A stretch of DNA of 58,021 bases from Bacteroidales bacterium (GTDB lineage: Bacteria > Bacteroidota > Bacteroidia > Bacteroidales > Lentimicrobiaceae). Both the position numbers and the translations under genes were made by a program. Location of the stretch: positions 1 through 58,021 of the forward strand of contig JALHHH010000036.1 of the NCBI GenBank assembly GCA_022837485.1, read 5' to 3'. This document shows, one piece after another, positions 1 through 8,650 of this stretch. The notes under the pieces are model-generated. The model saw only the letters and a list, made by a program, of their open reading frames with translations, searched no databases and was not told the origin of the DNA. Positions within the stretch are counted from its first letter, which is position 1; each line of letters begins with the position of its first letter.

Positions 1-905
1 CTAAAAGTGATATGGAGGCAGCAAGAAGCTTTCTGCAACTCACCCGCCCCCCCTATGTGCTGAAAGCCGATGGTTTGGCCGCTGGCAAAGGAGTTATCAT
101 ATGCAAGGATATCCGTGAAGCAGAGTTATCCCTCGAAGAACTCCTGATAAAGGAACGCTTTGGAAAAGCCTCCGAAAAAGTTGTGATTGAGGAATATCTG
201 GAAGGAACCGAGTTATCCGTTTTCGTCATTACCGACGGCAAAAACTGGAAGCTTCTTCCCGAGGCAAAGGATTATAAACGCATTGGCGACGGCGATACCG
301 GCCCCAACACCGGCGGAATGGGATCCGTTTCCCCGGTTCCCTTCGCCAGCGAAGAGTTTATGAAAAAAGTGGCCGACCGCATCATTACTCCTACCATCGT
401 CGGCCTCACAGCCGAAAACATCGACTACAGGGGCTTTATTTTCTTCGGACTTATGAATGTGAATGGAAACCCATACGTTATTGAGTACAACGTTCGTTTG
501 GGCGACCCTGAAACCGAATCAGTAATCCCGCGCATTAAATCGGATATCATTCCCCTTTTGAAATCGCTTTCGCGGAAAAGCCTGAAAGATCAAATCATTG
601 CGTTTGATCCGCGTACTGCCGTCACCGTAATGCTTGTTTCGGCCGGCTATCCCGGAGATTATCCGAAAGGTCTTGAAATCTACGATCTTAACAAGGTAAG
701 CGAAAGCCTGGTATTTCATGCCGGAACAGCTATCAGCGAAAAGGGAGATCAGGTACTTACGGCGGGAGGCCGTGTAATTGCAGTGACCTCCCTCGACGAG
801 AATCCGGCCGAAGCACTCCGAAAATCCTATGACTCTGCCAATGCCATTAACTGGCTGGGTAAAACATTCAGGAACGATATTGGAGCCGATATTCTGAAAA
901 TCTAA
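1..905 (+). CDS. purD: Phosphoribosylamine-glycine ligase, 5'-truncated by the window edge
   Basis: PurD (GAR synthetase) joins 5-phosphoribosylamine to glycine with ATP in de novo purine synthesis in the cytosol. The frame is open from base 3, before the first ATG at 12, so the N-terminal third (roughly 125 residues, judged from the usual length of about 420) lies outside the window. Visible ATP-grasp signatures are YVLKADGLAAGKG (ATP binding), TGPNTGGMGSVSPVPF, and EYNVRLGDPETE, which carries the metal ligands. The C-terminal domain ends normally at TAA 903-905. The next gene starts 4 nt later, suggesting co-transcription with the membrane protein and rnhB. Identification rests on these motifs; only the missing start is uncertain. 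Confidence 0.96.
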   Translation, partial: KSDMEAARSFLQLTRPPYVLKADGLAAGKGVIICKDIREAELSLEELLIKERFGKASEKVVIEEYLEGTELSVFVITDGKNWKLLPEAKDYKRIGDGDTGPNTGGMGSVSPVPFASEEFMKKVADRIITPTIVGLTAENIDYRGFIFFGLMNVNGNPYVIEYNVRLGDPETESVIPRIKSDIIPLLKSLSRKSLKDQIIAFDPRTAVTVMLVSAGYPGDYPKGLEIYDLNKVSESLVFHAGTAISEKGDQVLTAGGRVIAVTSLDENPAEALRKSYDSANAINWLGKTFRNDIGADILKI

Positions 906-909
906 GGAA

Positions 910-1890
910 ATGCTCAGAAAACTTTCCAAATCAGGAATTTATCTGCAACTGACACTCACTATCCTGATGCTGGGCTTGTTCGTTGTAACGCCTCCGTTGG
1001 ACCTTAAAACCCTTACCGTCGCCGGCAACATTGCACCCCTGGCAGAAATCATCCGTCATATCCTGCCCGGAAATCAGATCGCCCAAACAATTATTGCCGC
1101 ACTGCTTGCTTTCGGACTTTTTCTGATCTTCAACCTTATTCTTATAAATCAGGATATTGTACCACGCCAAAGCATGATAGTGGCATTTATAGGATCTGTA
1201 TTCATCCTGTTCAGCGGAAGCTCCGGCCACCTTATCCTCCTTCTCTGTACCATTTATCTGCTCCTGTTCAGCTTATATAATATCTTGAAAATCTACGGCG
1301 AACAATATCCGTACATACTGGTACTGAACGCTTCGGTTGCCATATCTGCAGCCTCTATGATAATACCCCCGGCAATAGCATTCTTTCCTTTTATCTGGAT
1401 GGGTTTCTTCACCTTACGCATAGGTACCTGGAGAGAATGGTCGATTTCGCTGCTTGGACTTATGCTTCCGTATCTGTACCTTTTGTTTTGGTTTTTCTGG
1501 AACAACAACCTCGTGGAAGCCCTTCACAATTACAGCAACTTTTTCAGCAGCCTCAGCCCGGGTTTCATCAATCCATCGCTTACCGAACTGGTAACCTACA
1601 TCATTCTGGGACTGTTGTTGCTTTTGTCGCTATTCAGCTTTCTGGGAGATACGGGAGAGAAAATTATAAGTCTGCGAAAAAAAATGTGGATTATCGCACA
1701 ATTTCTGTTAGCCGGCCTTCTTTTCCTGTTCCTTTCGGGCCCTGGCTGGCCGTCAATGCTCCCGGTAATTGCCTTGCCGCTTTCCGTAATGTTTGCTTTC
1801 CTTGTGCTGAAAAGTAAAAAATCGTGGTTCTATGACCTGCTGTTAGGTATATTTTTTCTTCTTGTTATTCTCCTTCGGATAAATATATAA
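910..1890 (+). CDS. Polytopic membrane protein, DUF6427-like
   Basis: A 326-residue protein made almost entirely of hydrophobic segments, with about eight to ten predicted helices and no soluble domain. It begins with a charged MLRKLSK segment and a first helix near residues 12-30. From memory, a family of this type (DUF6427) sits beside purD in many Bacteroidota; the position 4 nt after purD and 6 nt before rnhB fits that, but the family name is a recollection and not a search result. No catalytic or transport motif is visible and no function can be given. Homologues are sometimes labelled as carotene monooxygenases, for which the sequence gives no support. Confidence 0.7.
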   Translation: MLRKLSKSGIYLQLTLTILMLGLFVVTPPLDLKTLTVAGNIAPLAEIIRHILPGNQIAQTIIAALLAFGLFLIFNLILINQDIVPRQSMIVAFIGSVFILFSGSSGHLILLLCTIYLLLFSLYNILKIYGEQYPYILVLNASVAISAASMIIPPAIAFFPFIWMGFFTLRIGTWREWSISLLGLMLPYLYLLFWFFWNNNLVEALHNYSNFFSSLSPGFINPSLTELVTYIILGLLLLLSLFSFLGDTGEKIISLRKKMWIIAQFLLAGLLFLFLSGPGWPSMLPVIALPLSVMFAFLVLKSKKSWFYDLLLGIFFLLVILLRINI

Positions 1891-1896
1891 TTTTTA

Positions 1897-2496
1897 ATGC
1901 TGAAAAACAGGTTCTCAACCGATCGACGGCTAGAAGCCGGATGCGATGAAGCCGGCCGGGGATGCCTGGCAGGTCCTGTTTTTGCTGCTGCCGTAATACT
2001 TCCGCCTAACTACACCAATGAATTACTCGACGATTCCAAAAAGCTTACAGCCCGGAAAAGAACTGCCCTGCGTACCATCATCGAAAACAATGCACTCACC
2101 TGGAATGTAGCCTCTGTGTCGGCCGGAGAAATCGACCGGATTAATATACTGAATGCTTCCTTCCTGGCTATGCACCTGGCCGTTGAACAGCTCAACCCCG
2201 CTCCTCAGCTTCTCCTGATCGATGGAAACCGGTTCAAAGCTTATCCCGGAATTCCGCACCATTGCATTGTTAAAGGCGACGGACTTTTTCTCTCCATTGC
2301 TGCCGCTTCAGTATTAGCCAAGACATACAGGGATCAATTTATGATGAAAATCCATGAAGAGTTTCCCATGTACAGATGGGATAAAAACAAAGGCTATCCA
2401 ACGCCTGAACATCAGCGTGCTATTGCAAAATACGGGCCGTCGCCCTGGCACCGGACTTCGTTTCATACTAAAGCCCAGCTAAAATTCAGTTTCTGA
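1897..2496 (+). CDS. rnhB: Ribonuclease HII
   Basis: RNase HII cleaves the RNA strand of RNA-DNA hybrids and starts removal of single ribonucleotides from DNA. The 199-residue length matches the family. The N-terminal motif AGCDEAGRGCLAGPV supplies D17 and E18; D109 in LLIDGNRF and D128 in IVKGDG complete a plausible acidic active site. SIAAASVLAKTYRD around residues 133-146 is the usual substrate-binding and helix motif. It is the third gene of a close-packed run after purD, starting 6 nt after the membrane protein. The downstream neighbour is convergent with 57 nt between the stops. Confidence 0.96.
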   Translation: MLKNRFSTDRRLEAGCDEAGRGCLAGPVFAAAVILPPNYTNELLDDSKKLTARKRTALRTIIENNALTWNVASVSAGEIDRINILNASFLAMHLAVEQLNPAPQLLLIDGNRFKAYPGIPHHCIVKGDGLFLSIAAASVLAKTYRDQFMMKIHEEFPMYRWDKNKGYPTPEHQRAIAKYGPSPWHRTSFHTKAQLKFSF

Positions 2497-2553
2497 ATAG
2501 CCGTAAACTCATGCAGTCAATTCAAGAGAAATTTACTGCGGCGACACCTGTGC

Positions 2554-3453
2554 TTATTCAAAACTTATCAGATCGCGCAGGCAGAGGCGCACGAAAAACA
2601 CATACTGCGGATAAAAACCACTGGCCGACTCCAGGCTGATTTTCTTGTAATAAACCGTAAAGCCGGGTTCTATGGCAATCGCATTGCTGAATTCAAACCG
2701 GCCGCCTACGGTTCCGAATACCCCGAATCCTATCCCGCCCTGTCGGATATCGTATACCATTTGACCGCTTCCGGGGATGTAGGAACCGGAATACTTATTT
2801 ACCATATCGTAAACCTTGCCTTCGATTCGCACCACCGATTCCTTCACCAGCGTGCTGTTCATGCTGACCCCTCCGCCCAGCATCAAACGGGCCGCCCGTT
2901 TATTGCCCGGAGAATAGGTTATGCCCAGATCGGCCAGATTACGCTCTTCGGTTCCATAAACCGGAAACAGACGGATATCGGGTTCGGCCAGGTAATCGAT
3001 GGGGGGATCCACCTCAACCGAAAAGACATCTTTTGCCCTCAGTTTGGCATTGGTAAATTGAATATAAATACCAGTATGGCAATTCAGATCATACTTTGCA
3101 AACAAACCGAAAATAAAAGCCGGATTATACTTCATATTTTCAGGATACTCACTCAGTATAACCTTATCGTTCGCATCCAACATCTGATAAATTTCGTTGT
3201 ACCAGTATGTATTCCTGAATACATACTCAATATTGTTCTCATTGCCCGGTTTCCCGGAATAAAAATTCGCCGAGCCATTTCCTGGAATGTAAAAACCGGC
3301 GGTAGCACCATACTCCAGGCCACTTCGGGATTTACAGTCCTCAGGAATCGAATAATCCTCATACTGAGCGCTTGCGATTACAGAAATCAGCATTAACAGG
3401 AAAAGAAACGAAAAAGTAATAGAAAACTTCGTGCGATCGTTCAATAAAAACAT
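2554..3453 (-). CDS. Secreted outer-membrane beta-barrel-like protein
   Basis: A 299-residue protein with a clear signal peptide (hydrophobic core about residues 12-27, cleavage near ASAQ). The mature part has alternating aromatic and hydrophobic strands, GG turns, and ends on a strand-like segment finishing in an aromatic-acidic pair (LISFE), as in small outer-membrane barrels of Bacteroidota. No family was recognised. The start at 3453 is supported by a minus-strand TAGGTTTG box about 20 nt upstream. It is transcribed divergently from the large protein at 3638. A role in the envelope is inference; no ligand or enzyme motif is visible. Confidence 0.7.
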   Translation of the reverse strand: MFLLNDRTKFSITFSFLFLLMLISVIASAQYEDYSIPEDCKSRSGLEYGATAGFYIPGNGSANFYSGKPGNENNIEYVFRNTYWYNEIYQMLDANDKVILSEYPENMKYNPAFIFGLFAKYDLNCHTGIYIQFTNAKLRAKDVFSVEVDPPIDYLAEPDIRLFPVYGTEERNLADLGITYSPGNKRAARLMLGGGVSMNSTLVKESVVRIEGKVYDMVNKYSGSYIPGSGQMVYDIRQGGIGFGVFGTVGGRFEFSNAIAIEPGFTVYYKKISLESASGFYPQYVFFVRLCLRDLISFE

Positions 3454-3472
3454 ACTGTCCGGAATTTGTATT

Positions 3473-3480
3473 CAAACCTA
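3473..3480 (-). promoter_or_regulatory. Candidate -7 box TAGGTTTG for the gene at 3453
   Basis: On the minus strand the bases read TAGGTTTG, a full match to the Bacteroidota TAnnTTTG element, ending 19 nt before the ATG. No TTTG-like -33 element stands at the usual 19-20 nt spacing, so only the -7 half is supported. Confidence 0.5.
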
Positions 3481-3610
3481 CATGTTTTATTGTCAAAATA
3501 CAAGATTTAATCTGTCAATTAGAAGAATACTGCCACTGTTTCAACGGTTATCAACAATGCAGTGTTCATTAGTCGGTTTAAATCCAGACTTCATTTCGGG
3601 GATAAGAAAG

Positions 3611-3618
3611 TATATTTG
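3611..3618 (+). promoter_or_regulatory. Candidate -7 box TATATTTG for the gene at 3638
   Basis: TATATTTG matches TAnnTTTG exactly and lies 19 nt before the ATG at 3638. It places the transcript start close to the upstream TTG at 3626, arguing for translation from the ATG. No clear -33 element is seen. Confidence 0.55.
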
Positions 3619-3637
3619 AACTGAATTGAAGTCCGTT

Positions 3638-6370
3638 ATGAAAAAGAATCTTTACATTGCACTTGCAGCAGTCGTACTGATTGCCCTGTCAGGTGGATTT
3701 TATCTCCTGCGTTCCTATTACTTTTACCTGAAACAACCCCTGGCTCCGCTTACACATGCGGTACCTGTAAATACCGTTGCACTGATTAAATCGGGATCTA
3801 TAGCAGGATTTAATGAAAAAGCCAGGTCATCTGGTTTAGCGGAAGTATTTGATAACCATGGAACCAGCGCAGGTTTTGAACATCTGGCTTCCTGGGCTGA
3901 TTCGCTGGCAGCCAGCGATGATATTATACGCGAATTCATTGAGAAACGCGAATTTCTTCTTTGCTTCACACCCGACTCTTCAGGAAAACCGCAAGCACTG
4001 GTAATAGTTGCGGCAGGAAAAATGCGGCCCGGTTTGATTCAGCGTCATACCACCAGCCTGGCAGCAAATTTTGGCGCAACAGCCGTTAAAGAAGACCATT
4101 CCCCGGTCGACCTTATGCATATCCGCGGCCGGAATCAACAATTGTGGTCTTATTTTTACCGCGGGTTGTGGGTAATTGGCTTCAGCAAACCTTCCGTTCT
4201 TGCATCCCTGGAAACCATGGATTCGGAAAACACCCTCAGCTCCGATGCCGTATTTTTACGCCTTTTCGAGTCGGCGGGCAAAAAAGTTGATGGAATAGCC
4301 ATAGTACAAAACTTAGCACTAATGAATTTTGTAAAGGGTCCATGGAATGTTTCCGGCCATACAACGCCTGCTTCTTCCCGTCAGTGGACCGCTCTTGACT
4401 TTTCGATACGTAAAGACAGGCTGTTGCTGAGTGGATTTACTTCAACCGGCAACCCGGGAATTCCATTGAACGGACAATCTCCTGCTGCTCCCGACCTTGA
4501 TCAGAAATTCGTTGAAAAAGCAGCATTAGGTTATACTATAGTACTTTCCGATCCTGCCGCTTATTGCAGAAACTTTATTTCGGGTGACACCCTGCATATT
4601 CCGGGATACGATCCCGTAAATGCGGTGGAAACAAAAGAAATATTCAGGCTCAGCGACAATTTGCTTTCCTGGGCCGGCAACTCCGTTACTTTTCTTGCTG
4701 ATCGCGAATTCCTGAATAACCAAACCCAGGCCTCCATGATCGTTATCAGCAGCCGCAATGCCGACAGCGCCAGAGCCGCACTGGCACCTTTTATAAAGCC
4801 TGCAGGCGAAAACAGTGGTCTGCTGCTGGCATCATCCCTGCCCGAACGTTTATGGGGACCCTGGTTTAAGGTTGGGAAAACCCTTCACGTCAAAATTGCT
4901 GAAGATTTCGTCGCTATTTCACCGTTCGTTTCCATGCTGCAAAGCTACGTTCCTGCTAAAGCAAAACCTGACCACAACTCCCGATCGGATGTAAAATACG
5001 ATCCGGACCTCCCCGACAAAGGTAACCTTCAGATTTTTATTAATCCCGAAAAATGGCCAGTATCCTCGCCTATCAATCATTCCTCTTCATGGATATCGTT
5101 TCTTTCCGGATGCAAACAACTGGCAATCAACTATAAGTCGGGAGATGAGCTTTGGTATACACAAGGAAACCTGATATTCAGTGATCTTCCGCCAAAACCT
5201 GTGGTTCGCAAGGATATACGTCCTGCATCCGCCTCGGGCAGCATTCAGGGGCAGTTGGCAGAGAATACTGAAATAGAGGAAGTTATTCCAACTCCGGAAT
5301 CGGAAAAGGGAGGCAAAGCCGGCAGTGCATCAATTGCTGCACCTCCGGTTATCGTTGGAGGCAAGACCGCAGGCAGCAAATTAATAGCACTCATAACCTC
5401 CGGCAATATCATTGAAGCCCGGGATCATAACGGCGACAGAGTCTGGAGTTTTAAGTGTACAGACAAGCCTTCCGGTATAATTGCTGAGTCGGATTTTTAC
5501 AGAAATGGCCAGCTTAATTACCTGATATTCACCAGCTCAGGATTTCATATATTGAACAGGAACGGCAAGGAGATCAAAGACTCACCTGTAAATCTTCCGG
5601 GCAAACCCTCCGGCAAGCCCGCCCTTTTCGATTACGACCGTAAACGGGATTATCGCATTTTATATGCCGGCCACGACGGATTAATACATAATACCACCAT
5701 TCAGGGTAAAGCTTTGCCCGACTGGCAAAAACCTGCCAAAGGAAACCTGACGATGCAACCGGAGTTCTTCAGGACCGGAAGCAGAGATTATCTGGCATTT
5801 ACAGGCAGCGATGGAAAATTATTGATTTCGGATCGAAGAGGCAGGGTCAGAATACCGCTTCCCGATTTTTTTCGCAAATCGACGCGCGCTCCCTTATTCG
5901 AAAACAGAACCAACTCGAAAGGCCTGTTCCTGACGCTGGCCGACGACGGCAGACTGGCATACATCAGCGATAAGGGACTGATATCATACAGCAGTTTCGG
6001 CCAATTTGGGAAAAATCCCTGGTTCAGCTATCTGGATTTTGATGGAGACGGGTCACACGATTTTATTTTCTCAGGGAAAGACAAGGTTGTTGCATTCTCG
6101 CGTATGAAAAATGTGATCAACCAGATCAGTGTATCCGGCGCAAACTTCTCCGATCCGTATGTCTATCAATCTTCTTACGGTGAAAAATGGCTGATTGTAA
6201 GAGATTTAAACACCAATAACGTTTATTACATCCACGGTAAAAGTCAGGGTAAGAATTCCGGAAAACTGGAAAGCGATACCGATCCGGTTATCTATAATCC
6301 CGGCGGCCGGGAAGAAGAAGTAATCGTTACAACCCGAAAGGGAAAAATCCGGCTTACACCCCTGAAATAG
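3638..6370 (+). CDS. Large membrane-anchored protein with C-terminal propeller-like repeats
   Basis: A 910-residue protein with a single N-terminal membrane segment (about residues 6-26 from ATG 3638) followed by a long extracytoplasmic region. The first 500 residues resemble DUF3352-type proteins in overall look (uncertain, from memory). From about residue 560 there are repeated short blocks typical of PQQ/VCBS-like beta-propellers, for example ITSGNIIEARDHNGDRVWSF and YLDFDGDGSHDFIFSG. The ATG at 3638 is preferred over the in-frame TTG at 3626, which sits where transcription should begin after the TATATTTG box. It is transcribed alone and diverges from 3453. Function unknown; a scaffold or ligand-binding role is a guess from the propeller. 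Confidence 0.75.
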   Translation: MKKNLYIALAAVVLIALSGGFYLLRSYYFYLKQPLAPLTHAVPVNTVALIKSGSIAGFNEKARSSGLAEVFDNHGTSAGFEHLASWADSLAASDDIIREFIEKREFLLCFTPDSSGKPQALVIVAAGKMRPGLIQRHTTSLAANFGATAVKEDHSPVDLMHIRGRNQQLWSYFYRGLWVIGFSKPSVLASLETMDSENTLSSDAVFLRLFESAGKKVDGIAIVQNLALMNFVKGPWNVSGHTTPASSRQWTALDFSIRKDRLLLSGFTSTGNPGIPLNGQSPAAPDLDQKFVEKAALGYTIVLSDPAAYCRNFISGDTLHIPGYDPVNAVETKEIFRLSDNLLSWAGNSVTFLADREFLNNQTQASMIVISSRNADSARAALAPFIKPAGENSGLLLASSLPERLWGPWFKVGKTLHVKIAEDFVAISPFVSMLQSYVPAKAKPDHNSRSDVKYDPDLPDKGNLQIFINPEKWPVSSPINHSSSWISFLSGCKQLAINYKSGDELWYTQGNLIFSDLPPKPVVRKDIRPASASGSIQGQLAENTEIEEVIPTPESEKGGKAGSASIAAPPVIVGGKTAGSKLIALITSGNIIEARDHNGDRVWSFKCTDKPSGIIAESDFYRNGQLNYLIFTSSGFHILNRNGKEIKDSPVNLPGKPSGKPALFDYDRKRDYRILYAGHDGLIHNTTIQGKALPDWQKPAKGNLTMQPEFFRTGSRDYLAFTGSDGKLLISDRRGRVRIPLPDFFRKSTRAPLFENRTNSKGLFLTLADDGRLAYISDKGLISYSSFGQFGKNPWFSYLDFDGDGSHDFIFSGKDKVVAFSRMKNVINQISVSGANFSDPYVYQSSYGEKWLIVRDLNTNNVYYIHGKSQGKNSGKLESDTDPVIYNPGGREEEVIVTTRKGKIRLTPLK

Positions 6371-6823
6371 AAAAACGCCGCTTGTGGCGACGTCTTTCTA
6401 ACCAATTTATTAACCAAATTTATTAACCACAACACCGCTGCTTGTTGATCGGGGGATAAATATCACCCAGACATGCCAGGATCTGAATGAAACCGATCGA
6501 AAAACACCAGCTGTTGATTATAAATCGCACAAATATCAAAAAGTAATACGATATTTCACACTTTTTTTTTACTTTTTTTAAAGTATTTTTACAGTACGTT
6601 GATTAACAATCAATTAAAAAATAAACTTTTTTTATTAAAAAACCAGCCTGCCGGCTTCAGGTTCTTTTCAGAAGAATCCATACGCGTAGTAACATGGTTG
6701 GAATCAAGGTAAAATGCAACCATAATTCCCGCTTCTGTTCAGCTTTGAACATCCGCATTCCTGATGGCATTTCCGGAGAGTTTATTTATCAATTCTTCAA
6801 CTTAACGGGTATTGCAAGTGAAT
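6371..6823. other. Gene-free AT-rich interval with short tandem repeat and T-tracts
   Basis: No credible gene in 453 nt. Just after the upstream stop, CGCC/GGCG (6376-6389) could form a weak hairpin. At 6400-6430 a 12-13 nt unit (AACCAATTTATT, then AACCAAATTTATT) is repeated nearly in tandem. Around 6560-6590 there are T-runs of nine and seven, and the sequence is strongly AT-rich to 6640. A CCTG/CAGG stem lies near 6648-6662. The stop of the LysM protein (minus strand) borders it on the right, so this is a convergent 3' region. Confidence 0.6.
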
Positions 6824-7801
6824 CTATTTTCTGAGTTTCACCTTCTGGCCCTGTTCTGGTTCATGACCCTGAGCCATGCCGTTGTGTTTATATAGATCTT
6901 TCAGCCTGATGGCATAGAACTGGGCAATATCGCGCATGGTTTCCTTTCCGTTTACCACATGTATGCCTACGGCTCCTTTTTTCTTTTTCGGTGTAATGTA
7001 TATTGCCTGGCCTGCCATCATGCGTTCATGCTTGCCCATCTCGTTGTAGCGCAGCAATTGAAATCCGTGAATGCCGAAATCACGGGCGATGGTATGGATA
7101 TCATCCCCGTCTCTGGCAAACGTTAATTTTACGCCGTTGTTCATATACACCGGACGGTTACCTTCTGCAATTTCTATAAACTTAAGATTTTGAGGTTCGA
7201 GTACAATAGCCGGCACATGCACAGGGATTACTGGCGGAGGAACGGGTTCATCGTGCAACACGGGTACGGGCTTATAGGACGCGTTGTCAAATAAAAACAA
7301 CTCATTTTCCTCAATAATACGGATAAGGATTTCGGCATACCGTGGATTGGTTGCATACCCGGCACTTTTCAAGCCGTGTGCCCATCCTTTGTAATCCTTT
7401 ATATCCAGCTGAAAAAGACCGGAATAACGCGGTCGGCTTGTAAGAAAAAGCGAATGATCGTTAAAGGATTCTTCGGGTGAATTGTACTTCCGGAAGCACT
7501 CATCTTTCTCGTCGTCGTCTTTGATGTATGTCATCCCAGTCCACTCCTTATGGCACTTGATGCCGAAGTGGTTGTTGGCATTGACCGCAAGCTCAGAATT
7601 ACCGGTACCCGACTCAAGAATTCCCTGAGCCAGCGTTATGCTGGCCGGAATTCCGTATTCCTGCATTTTTTTCACAGCAATGGCGCTGTATTTACCGACA
7701 TAGTCGGAATAATTCATCTTCCTGCCTGCAGGCTGAGCAGAAACAGCGGCAGTTATCAGACATAACAGAACGGTCAAATGGGCAGTTAAGGAAATCCTCA
7801 T
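6824..7801 (-). CDS. Secreted glucosaminidase-domain peptidoglycan hydrolase with two LysM domains
   Basis: A 325-residue cell-wall hydrolase. The signal peptide spans about residues 1-22 (AAVSAQ cleavage). Residues about 30-165 form a glucosaminidase (FlgJ/Mannosyl-glycoprotein endo-beta-N-acetylglucosaminidase-like) domain: ITLAQGILESGTGNSELA contains the catalytic Glu in the LESG motif, followed by NHFGIKCH and the YSGLFQLD/YATNPRYAEIL segments. Two LysM modules follow, one around residues 220-270 (DIHTIARDFGI, ending YITPKKKK) and one at 277-325 (VVNGKETMRDIAQFY). It is expected to cut peptidoglycan glycan strands in the periplasm. A TATCTTTG box lies about 25 nt upstream of the start. 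Stands alone, divergent from the two-component operon. Confidence 0.93.
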   Translation of the reverse strand: MRISLTAHLTVLLCLITAAVSAQPAGRKMNYSDYVGKYSAIAVKKMQEYGIPASITLAQGILESGTGNSELAVNANNHFGIKCHKEWTGMTYIKDDDEKDECFRKYNSPEESFNDHSLFLTSRPRYSGLFQLDIKDYKGWAHGLKSAGYATNPRYAEILIRIIEENELFLFDNASYKPVPVLHDEPVPPPVIPVHVPAIVLEPQNLKFIEIAEGNRPVYMNNGVKLTFARDGDDIHTIARDFGIHGFQLLRYNEMGKHERMMAGQAIYITPKKKKGAVGIHVVNGKETMRDIAQFYAIRLKDLYKHNGMAQGHEPEQGQKVKLRK

Positions 7802-7825
7802 AATACAGATTCATAAATTCGAAGG

Positions 7826-7833
7826 CAAAGATA
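7826..7833 (-). promoter_or_regulatory. Candidate -7 box TATCTTTG for the LysM hydrolase
   Basis: Minus-strand TATCTTTG matches TAnnTTTG, with its last base 24 nt before the start codon. No -33 element at normal spacing. Confidence 0.5.
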
Positions 7834-7960
7834 ATCAACCTTTGCTTTCGGAGAGAATACAACAGTTCCGGAAAGCAGTGAATAAAAGCTGACAAAGTAA
7901 AGCACAAAATGTTTAATTTAGTGCGATTAAAACGGGACACCTCCCAATAAACGTAACGGC

Positions 7961-8647
7961 ATGCCTGAGCCTACCATACTCATTGTTGAAGATCACGTTA
8001 AAATGGCTGATTCCATCAGCAGCGGACTGGAGGAGAGCGGTTTTAAAACGGAAGTAGCATACGACGGTTTTATCGGAAAGCGTCTTTCCGATGCCCGGGA
8101 ATACGACCTGATTATACTGGATGTAAATCTTCCCCAGATTAACGGTTATGAACTTTGTTCCATCATACGTGAAAAAAGCCCGAATGTCCCGGTTATTATG
8201 CTGACGGCTCTTGGCAGTACCGAAGACAAATTACTCGGATTCGATAAAGGAGCCGATGATTACATCGTCAAGCCATTTGAATTCCGTGAGTTACTGGCAC
8301 GTATCAAGGCCCTGCTCAAACGATCGGCAGCAGAAACACGCACCGATCAGATCCTGAAAGTAGCCGACCTCGTTATTGATCTTGACAGCAAATCAGTACA
8401 ACGCGGAAACATTTCCATTGACCTCACTGCAAAAGAATTTGCCCTGCTCGAATACCTTGTCAGAAATAAAGGAAAGGTTGTCTCAAAAGCCGATATTGCT
8501 GAGAAAATCTGGAACATCAATTTCGATACCGGCACCAATGTGATTGAAGTTTATGTTAACTTCCTCAGGAAGAAAATTGACAAAAACTTCCCGGTTAAGC
8601 TCATACACACACACATCGGCATGGGTTATATTCTTAAAGAAAAATAA
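7961..8647 (+). CDS. OmpR/PhoB-family response regulator
   Basis: A 228-residue DNA-binding regulator. The receiver domain (residues 1-120) has the acidic pair E10/D11, the phospho-acceptor D54 in ILDVNLPQ, T82 and K104 (IVKPF). The C-terminal winged helix (about 130-226) contains LTAKEFALLEYLVRNKGKVVS and ends in the HTHIGMGYIL wing typical of this family. It lies 3 nt upstream of its partner kinase and the pair continues into rsmG with a 1-nt overlap. The signal sensed and targets are not readable from the sequence. A TAATTTAG sequence at 7914-7921 is a weak promoter candidate. Confidence 0.95.
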   Translation: MPEPTILIVEDHVKMADSISSGLEESGFKTEVAYDGFIGKRLSDAREYDLIILDVNLPQINGYELCSIIREKSPNVPVIMLTALGSTEDKLLGFDKGADDYIVKPFEFRELLARIKALLKRSAAETRTDQILKVADLVIDLDSKSVQRGNISIDLTAKEFALLEYLVRNKGKVVSKADIAEKIWNINFDTGTNVIEVYVNFLRKKIDKNFPVKLIHTHIGMGYILKEK

Positions 8648-8650
8648 ACA

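Noticed and set aside
3431..3619. 62-codon frame in the divergent promoter region near 3.5 kb
   Set aside because: It spans both promoter boxes and overlaps the signal peptide of the gene at 3453; no family resemblance.
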